From Bacillota bacterium (GTDB taxonomy: Bacteria > Bacillota > Clostridia > Clostridiales > Clostridiaceae), in assembly GCA_021779235.1 (NCBI GenBank), contig JAJYBA010000041.1, forward strand, positions 1-10,545: 10,545 nucleotides of DNA. The letters are read 5' to 3'. How positions within the stretch are numbered: the stretch's first letter is position 1; each line of letters begins with the position of its first letter. Position numbers and translations under genes: made by a program. Below the pieces are notes generated by a model, which was not told the DNA's origin, searched no databases, and was given only the letters and a program-made list of their open reading frames with translations. Positions 6,198 to 10,545 of the stretch are shown piece after piece.

Positions 6198-7227
6198 TTA
6201 ACCAAACCCTCCTATTCTTTAAATTAATTAGGATTCTAAGTCCCACGTAAATTCCAAGTGCTGTGTCTGTTCCTGAGGTCTCACCATATCCAATAACTTC
6301 TATCAATGCTTCAATAACACTTCTATGATTTTCATCAGCCTTATCATCATTAAAATTTAAAATTGCAGCCATTAAATTCTGTACAGCCTCATTGCTTCCT
6401 CCCACTGAGGAATGCTTTAACATTTCAGAGCTGACTCTAGTTGTTTTATATAAGCCCGAGCTAATGATTTTACTATTAAATTCATATATTTGCTCACGAT
6501 TTAATTTACAATAGCTTCCCAAATATATATATGTGATCATTAAACCGCTAATAAAATCATCCATTGCTGGTGTAAGTCCACATCCAAAGCCTATAACATT
6601 CTGCGCCCTATAGCCTATATCATCCACATCGGCTTTTATCACAGCGCGAATAAAATTCAAAAACTTATCCTGTATAAATTCAAAGTTTTTATCAAAAGCA
6701 CATTTATGAAAAGGTAATAATTCAAGTTCTGGTAGCTTAACTGCAAGCATATTTACCAGTGGTCCCATACCCTGAAGCTTTCCAAGTGTTTTTAATCCTT
6801 GTCCTATAATATTTATATTCTCTAAAAGTTGTTGCTCTGAACAGTTCGAAATATTGGTTTCAGAAGGTGAAGACCACTTTTTAGTATTATTCATGGCTAT
6901 AAATAAGTTTTTTTCCCTGCAATAGATTTCGTTTTTATTAAATTCAAATCTCAAGCCTTGTGTTATATTTAGATCATTAAAATCAACTTGTTCTAAGCCT
7001 TCCACAATTACACTCATTGGGGACATTTTTTTCCCTTTGCTTAAAAGTGTTATAAATAGATCTTCACATTCAATATTACAAGCATTTTTAAAGACAGAAT
7101 GGACTTGTCCACATAATGTTCCTTTTTCCAAAATGATATTGTGAAGGTTTTTACATATAAATAATCCTTTCAATAAAATCATTCCTTTATATTTTAATCT
7201 TATTGTTAAATTTCTATTTTTATTCAT
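6175..7227 (-). CDS. DUF2877 protein, AllH/YlbF-like subunit of an oxamate carbamoyltransferase-type complex
   Basis: A 350-residue soluble protein whose strongest motif is G-F-G-C-G-L-T-P-A-M-D-D-F-I-S-G at 213-228, the glycine-rich DUF2877 signature (usually G-L-G-x-G-L-T-P-S-G-D-D). A conserved-looking R-V-S-S-E-M-L-K-H-S-S-V-G-G follows at 264-277. In E. coli the DUF2877 protein (YlbF, AllH) is the third part of oxamate carbamoyltransferase. Here it is the first gene of the leftward cluster and overlaps fdrA by 23 bases. The chosen ATG has AAAGG 5 bases upstream. An internal ATG at residue 16 has its purine-rich stretch almost touching the start, so it is less likely. The N-terminal 100 residues are less recognisable and the gene is very A+T-rich. 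The Asp-Asp of the motif may bind substrate or metal, but that is inference. Confidence 0.88.
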   Translation of the reverse strand: MNKNRNLTIRLKYKGMILLKGLFICKNLHNIILEKGTLCGQVHSVFKNACNIECEDLFITLLSKGKKMSPMSVIVEGLEQVDFNDLNITQGLRFEFNKNEIYCREKNLFIAMNNTKKWSSPSETNISNCSEQQLLENINIIGQGLKTLGKLQGMGPLVNMLAVKLPELELLPFHKCAFDKNFEFIQDKFLNFIRAVIKADVDDIGYRAQNVIGFGCGLTPAMDDFISGLMITYIYLGSYCKLNREQIYEFNSKIISSGLYKTTRVSSEMLKHSSVGGSNEAVQNLMAAILNFNDDKADENHRSVIEALIEVIGYGETSGTDTALGIYVGLRILINLKNRRVWLNESVCGY

Positions 7228-7275
7228 TTATACCTTTATATGTATTTAATAAACCTTCTTATAATCCATTGTTAA

Positions 7276-7288
7276 TAATTACTAATTA
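7276..7288. promoter_or_regulatory. Small palindrome upstream of the DUF2877 gene; weak operator candidate
   Basis: TAATTACTAATTA is a 13-base palindrome with a one-base centre, about 50 bases upstream of the first gene of the catabolic cluster, where a PucR-type activator could bind. I see no convincing -35/-10 pair between 7228 and 7320, which would fit an activator-dependent promoter. The A+T-rich context makes chance palindromes common, so confidence is low. Confidence 0.2.
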
Positions 7289-7319
7289 CCTTGAAATCAC
7301 TGAAGTATATTTTAATAAT

Positions 7320-7345
7320 AAAAAAACTGACTCACAAGGAGTCAG
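7320..7345 (-). terminator. Intrinsic terminator of the pucR-family gene
   Basis: On the minus strand a perfect 7-base-pair stem (7327-7333 with 7339-7345) with a 5-base loop is followed at once by seven T residues (7320-7326). It lies just past the stop codon of the PucR-family gene, so the regulator is probably transcribed apart from the DUF2877-fdrA cluster. Confidence 0.9.
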
Positions 7346-7352
7346 CTTCTTA

Positions 7353-9035
7353 TTATATTTTGATTAAATCCATTGCCTTAAGTGCAATTTCAAGATTAAG
7401 TCTACTGTCCCCATTCTCTATATCAAGACCAGTAATATCCTTTATTTGTTGTACCCTATATATAATTGTATTGTAATGCATGTACATCTTTTCAGATATT
7501 TTTTTCATATTACCATCGCATTCAAAATATATTTTCAAGGTTTTAATAAGCTCCGAATTATTTATTTTATCATATTCTATAAGTGGTTTTATTGTATCAG
7601 AACAAAATTCAATAAGTTCATCTTGAAGACCTTCAAAGGCTAAAATTCTATAAAGCCCTAAATCATCATAATGTTTAATATTTCTCATATTTGTTTTGCA
7701 CAAATTTTCAACAATTAATTTTGCTTGCCCATAACTTTTATATAATTCTTCAGCTCCTTCATAGGAACGTCCTATACCTATTGTTAGCTTATTTTCATCA
7801 AATTTTTTCAGAGTCTCCTCCAATATTTTGTGGCAAAAGTTAATGACCTCACTCTTTATTGTTTGAGCATCTTTACTTCTCTCACTTCCATAAAGTATTA
7901 ATATTCTATCACTTTTATCAACATATACTATTCTTTCCCCATGAAGCTTTGCTATTCTGCCCGTTATAAATAGCAAATCACTTATAGTCCCCTGGGATAA
8001 GCTTCCCTTATTACTTACCAATTTATTTAAAGAATACATATCTTTCAAAAGAATTACGATAACTGTATACTTAAGGTTTTTATAAAAATCAAAGGTTTTC
8101 CCTCTTTCTATTGCCCTTTTCTGCCTATTTTCACTATCACTGAGTAAGTCATCGAAAAACTCAAGCTTATAATTGCTCTCCATATTATATAATGAAAGCT
8201 TTTTAACAAAATCCAAAGCTATTATGTGTACATAGGATTCTATAAGCATATTATCTAAGGGAGTTAGATCCTTTTTATCAAGCCAAATAAAAATGCACCC
8301 ATATTCTACGCTTTCTATAACTATTGGAATAGACACCCTTTCAACAATTCTTTCTCTTATTTTATCTTTATGTACCTTATAATTTCCTACCTCGTCATAA
8401 TTACTTTCCTCAATATGTTTAAGACTTATATGCTCATATATAATGTTATCAATTATATTTCTATCGTCCTCATTACAAATAATCTCAAAGCTATCACTCA
8501 TATTTTCGTATATGGCTAAAGAATTACCTATATTCTCATAAAGCTTTCCAGCTATTTCTTTTAGACTGCCACCCTTCATCATTATGTTCATAACTTCCCT
8601 ATTAAATCCATTTATTTTTATAAGCATATTCATTTGATCATTAATTACCTCAGTAAGTATGCCTGATATTACATCAGTATGAGAAACAGAAAAGGGAACT
8701 TCAATGATGGGAAACCCTAATTCATTTGCCAAATCAATGATATCCTTAGGCAATTCACTCACATATCTACCTACCTTAATACCAAGACCAGCTACACCTT
8801 TTATATTTAATTTAGGAATAAGTTCAAGAAGTATATTAATATTATCCTTTATAGAATAGGCTGTTGTAATTAAAAATTCTCCCTCACTAACCCATTCTAT
8901 AATATCAGGTACCTCCATAACATTTACTTTTGTAATCCTTTTAGCGATGCCATTACCTCCTGCTAAAATTTTAGACCCACCAAGTGTCTCAAGAGTTAGT
9001 AACTTTTCTAAGGAAATTCCCAAATAACTATACAA
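7353..9035 (-). CDS. PucR-family transcriptional regulator
   Basis: Residue numbers are from the TTG start (560 residues). The N-terminal PucR domain is clear: L-E-K-L-L-T-L-E-T-L-G-G-S-K-I-L-A-G-G-N-G followed by E-V-P-D-I-I-E-W-V-S-E-G-E-F-L-I-T-T-A-Y, about residues 9-120. A variable GGDEF-like middle follows. The C-terminus is a PucR/CdaR helix-turn-helix: Y-F-E-C-D-G-N-M-K-K-I-S-E-K-M-Y-M-H-Y-N-T-I-I-Y-R-V, roughly 500-525. Such proteins sense purine-, ureide- or sugar-acid-type ligands and often activate neighbouring operons. It most likely controls the adjacent leftward cluster. An in-frame ATG at 9069-9071 gives 12 extra residues, but it would lie only about 5 bases after the expected transcription start. 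The TTG at 9033-9035 has AAGGG (9046-9050) upstream, and the PucR domain begins close to it. No membrane segments are seen. Confidence 0.92.
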   Translation of the reverse strand: MYSYLGISLEKLLTLETLGGSKILAGGNGIAKRITKVNVMEVPDIIEWVSEGEFLITTAYSIKDNINILLELIPKLNIKGVAGLGIKVGRYVSELPKDIIDLANELGFPIIEVPFSVSHTDVISGILTEVINDQMNMLIKINGFNREVMNIMMKGGSLKEIAGKLYENIGNSLAIYENMSDSFEIICNEDDRNIIDNIIYEHISLKHIEESNYDEVGNYKVHKDKIRERIVERVSIPIVIESVEYGCIFIWLDKKDLTPLDNMLIESYVHIIALDFVKKLSLYNMESNYKLEFFDDLLSDSENRQKRAIERGKTFDFYKNLKYTVIVILLKDMYSLNKLVSNKGSLSQGTISDLLFITGRIAKLHGERIVYVDKSDRILILYGSERSKDAQTIKSEVINFCHKILEETLKKFDENKLTIGIGRSYEGAEELYKSYGQAKLIVENLCKTNMRNIKHYDDLGLYRILAFEGLQDELIEFCSDTIKPLIEYDKINNSELIKTLKIYFECDGNMKKISEKMYMHYNTIIYRVQQIKDITGLDIENGDSRLNLEIALKAMDLIKI

Positions 9036-9082
9036 GTAATCACATCCCTTATATATTATCATAATTTTCATAATATTCTTTT

Positions 9083-9111
9083 ATTATATAGTTATTTACG
9101 TTTTATCACAA
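9083..9111 (-). promoter_or_regulatory. Sigma-A-type promoter of the pucR-family gene
   Basis: On the minus strand TTGTGA (9106-9111) and TATAAT (9083-9088) are separated by exactly 17 bases. Transcription should start near 9076. This gives a leader of about 40 bases to the TTG start at 9035, but only about 5 bases to the upstream ATG at 9071. Confidence 0.7.
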
Positions 9112-9230
9112 TGTTTAATTCCAAGTGACAATTACTTTAAACTTAACACAGAATTAATCTAAACTGCCTATAAGAACAAAGTAATATGTTTTATACTAAG
9201 TATATAATAAATTGCGAAGAAGGTGACCTT

Positions 9231-10103
9231 TTGAAAAAAACTGACTTTAATAAGATTGTAATGGATTATTTTTTTGTAGCCTTAGGCTCTGTACTAATTG
9301 CATTTGCAATTACTTCTATTCTAAAACCAAATGGGTTAATAACTGGAGGGATAACGGGAATATCAATCATTTTAGAAAAATTAATTCATATTAAGTATAC
9401 CTATATCTACTATTTGCTATCTATTTTGGTTCTAGCAGTTGCTTGGATATCTATGGGTAAAAGAGAAGGTATAAAAATAATTACCCTGTCCTTAATATTC
9501 CCATTTGTATTAATAGTTTTTGAAAAATTTAATTTCTTCTTTATAAGAAATGATATGATGCTAGCTTCAATTTACTATGGACTTATTTGTGGAATTGGTG
9601 CTGGTCTTGTACTAAAAAGAGGATATTCAATGGGAGGCACTGATACTGTTGCCAAGATTCTTCATCATAAGGTTTTTACTTTTGTAAGTATAAGTGAGAT
9701 TTTACTTTGTGTTGATGGAACAATAATTGCATCATCAGCTATTGTATATAATTTAAACATTGCACTTTATGCTATTATTTCGCAGATTATAGTTGTTATT
9801 GTGATTGAAAGCGTGGTCTTTGGATTTGGTTCAAAGAAGGTCAAGCTTGAAATAATAAGCAGTCACCATCAGGATATAACTGAATATATAATCCACAGCA
9901 TTAAAAGAGGAGTTACCAGCTACGAAGTAAAAGGTGGTTATATGAACTTAGCACGATTAAAACTTCTAACAATCTGTTCCCCAAGGGAGTCTATGTTAAT
10001 TAAAAGATATATAGCACAAATTGATCCAGATGCCTTTGTAGATGTTTTACCAGTGATTTCAGTATGGGGCAAGGGAGTAGGCTTTGATAGTATATCAGAG
10101 TAG
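9231..10103 (+). CDS. YitT family membrane protein (DUF2179 C-terminal domain)
   Basis: Residue numbers are from the TTG start (290 residues, typical for the family). The N-terminal two thirds hold five or six hydrophobic segments, about 13-32, 57-75, 82-98, 111-127, 153-172 and 177-198. A family-typical polar loop, R-G-Y-S-M-G-G-T-D-T-V-A-K-I-L, sits at 130-144. The C-terminal DUF2179 domain (about 202-283) contains R-G-V-T-S-Y-E-V-K-G-G-Y and ends V-W-G-K-G-V-G-F. YitT proteins are membrane proteins of unknown function, common in several copies in Firmicutes. An in-frame ATG at 9186 lacks a ribosome binding site and lies upstream of a likely -10 box (TATAAT, 9203-9208). The TTG at 9231 follows AAGGTGA (9220-9226). 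The gene is divergent from the PucR-family gene and has its own terminator. There is no sign of a role in the catabolic cluster. Confidence 0.92.
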   Translation: MKKTDFNKIVMDYFFVALGSVLIAFAITSILKPNGLITGGITGISIILEKLIHIKYTYIYYLLSILVLAVAWISMGKREGIKIITLSLIFPFVLIVFEKFNFFFIRNDMMLASIYYGLICGIGAGLVLKRGYSMGGTDTVAKILHHKVFTFVSISEILLCVDGTIIASSAIVYNLNIALYAIISQIIVVIVIESVVFGFGSKKVKLEIISSHHQDITEYIIHSIKRGVTSYEVKGGYMNLARLKLLTICSPRESMLIKRYIAQIDPDAFVDVLPVISVWGKGVGFDSISE

Positions 10104-10152
10104 TAAAATAATTATGAATGAATAGGAAACAATATATACATGTACAAAATAT

Positions 10153-10186
10153 AAGACTGATTAAAATTTAATCAGTCTTATATTTT
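10153..10186 (+). terminator. Intrinsic terminator after the yitT-family gene
   Basis: A 27-base near-perfect palindrome (10153-10179, 13-base arms around one central base) lies about 50 bases after the yitT-family stop and is followed by TATTTTT. The other strand also has a short T-run after the stem, so it may stop transcription in both directions between yitT and the converging rRNA operon. Confidence 0.85.
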
Positions 10187-10263
10187 TGCTTGTAGTTTTA
10201 GGAAACACCAATAGTATTTTAAACTCTTTATTTGCCACATATATGATTGGAGATTTTATGCAA

Positions 10264-10295
10264 AATAAAAACCACTAAGTTATACTTAGTGGTTT
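10264..10295 (-). terminator. Intrinsic terminator of the rRNA operon
   Basis: A perfect 11-base-pair stem (10269-10279 with 10285-10295) and a 5-base loop lie a few bases after the 5S 3' end on the minus strand. The last stem pairs run into TTTTT-A-TTTT on that strand. No gene is seen between this and the yitT terminator. Confidence 0.9.
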
Positions 10296-10301
10296 CTTGT
10301 T

Positions 10302-10418
10302 ACCTGGCGACGACCTACTCTCCCACAGGGTCACCCTTGCAGTACCATCGGCGCATTGAAGCTTAACCTTCGTGTTCGGTATGGGAACGGGTGTTACCTT
10401 CATGCCATAATCACCAGA
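10302..10418 (-). rRNA. rrf: 5S ribosomal RNA
   Basis: The minus strand reads as a complete 5S rRNA of about 117 bases. The 5' end (TCTGGTGATTATGGC) pairs with the 3' end (TCGCCAGG). The conserved central part with CCCGTTCCCATACCGAACACG and the 3' section GGGAGAGTAGGTCG are plain. It is the last gene of the leftward rRNA operon and is followed by a strong terminator. Ends are set by the terminal stem and may be off by 1-2 bases. Confidence 0.97.
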
Positions 10419-10419
10419 T

Positions 10420-10437
10420 GAGAATATAAATATTCTC
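10420..10437 (-). other. Hairpin in the 23S-5S spacer next to the 5S 5' end
   Basis: GAGAATAT (10420-10427) and ATATTCTC (10430-10437) are complementary and sit just outside the mature 5S 5' end, where precursor processing would occur. The 74-base spacer (10419-10492) also contains a 10-base palindrome at 10468-10477 (CGAAGCTTCG). No tRNA is present in it. Confidence 0.5.
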
Positions 10438-10492
10438 TCAAAATTGCACAGTGAATTAATCTTCTTTCGAAGCTTCGCTTGTTATTATTTAA

Positions 10493-10545
10493 GGTCAAGC
10501 CCTCGACTTATTAGTATTAGTCAGCTGAACATGTTACCATGCTTA
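10493..10545 (-). rRNA. rrl: 23S ribosomal RNA, 3' end only
   Basis: The minus strand from the right edge reads through the conserved last bases of bacterial 23S rRNA, including AGCTGACTAATACTAATAAG and ending near CGAGGGCTTGACC. Only about 53 bases are in the window. The rest of the operon (the main body of 23S, and 16S) must lie to the right. The exact 3' end is set by the usual GGCTTGACC end and may shift by a few bases. Confidence 0.93.

Noticed and set aside
9186..9230. Upstream ATG as the start of the yitT-family protein
   Set aside because: No ribosome binding site is present, the extra 15 residues do not look like the family, and a likely -10 box lies inside this stretch.
10419..10492. 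tRNA gene between 23S and 5S
   Set aside because: The 74-base spacer has only short hairpins and none of the conserved tRNA elements.
1..10545. CRISPR array, insertion sequence, prophage or toxin-antitoxin genes
   Set aside because: No regularly spaced repeats, transposase, integrase or small paired genes were seen on either strand.

Overview
The window comes from a low-G+C Gram-positive anaerobe, most likely a Clostridium or close relative. The signs are strongly A+T-rich DNA, purine-rich ribosome binding sites, TTG starts, intrinsic terminators with U-tails, and Clostridium-like 5S and 23S rRNA ends. The lineage call is inference from sequence style; no search was run.

Layout. Positions 1-7227 hold a leftward (minus-strand) catabolic-looking cluster. 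In transcription order it contains a DUF2877 protein, FdrA, a DUF1116 protein, a metal-dependent cyclase-family hydrolase, a GNAT-like protein, a thiolase-fold protein and a DUF35 zinc-ribbon/OB-fold protein that runs off the left edge. Upstream, also on the minus strand, lies a PucR-family regulator (7353-9035) with its own sigma-A-type promoter and a strong intrinsic terminator. A YitT-family membrane protein (9231-10103) is read rightward from the shared intergenic region. The right end (10302-10545) is the tail of a leftward rRNA operon: the last 53 bases of 23S, a 74-base spacer, 5S and a terminator.

How the genes may work together. In E. coli, FdrA, the DUF1116 protein and the DUF2877 protein (also called AllF, AllG and AllH) are the three parts of oxamate carbamoyltransferase, which acts at the end of anaerobic allantoin use. 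Here the trio is in the order H-F-G and is very tightly packed. It is followed by a cyclase-family hydrolase of the type that opens cyclic amides or cleaves formamides, then by a thiolase/DUF35 pair. A PucR regulator next door fits control by a purine- or ureide-like nitrogen compound. No carbamate kinase, allantoinase or ureidoglycolate enzyme is visible, so this is not a plain copy of the E. coli allantoin region.

The most striking point is that the thiolase-fold protein has proline (residue 88) where the nucleophilic cysteine should be, while both active-site histidine motifs are kept and a DUF35 partner follows. That makes an ordinary thiolase reaction unlikely. It raises the possibility of a repurposed C-C lyase or acyl-transfer enzyme, comparable in principle to the thiolase-fold/DUF35 aldolase of steroid side-chain degradation. 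The combination of a carbamoyltransferase-like trio, a ring-opening-type hydrolase and a Cys-less thiolase/DUF35 pair is the best candidate here for an undescribed pathway. The substrate cannot be read from the sequence.
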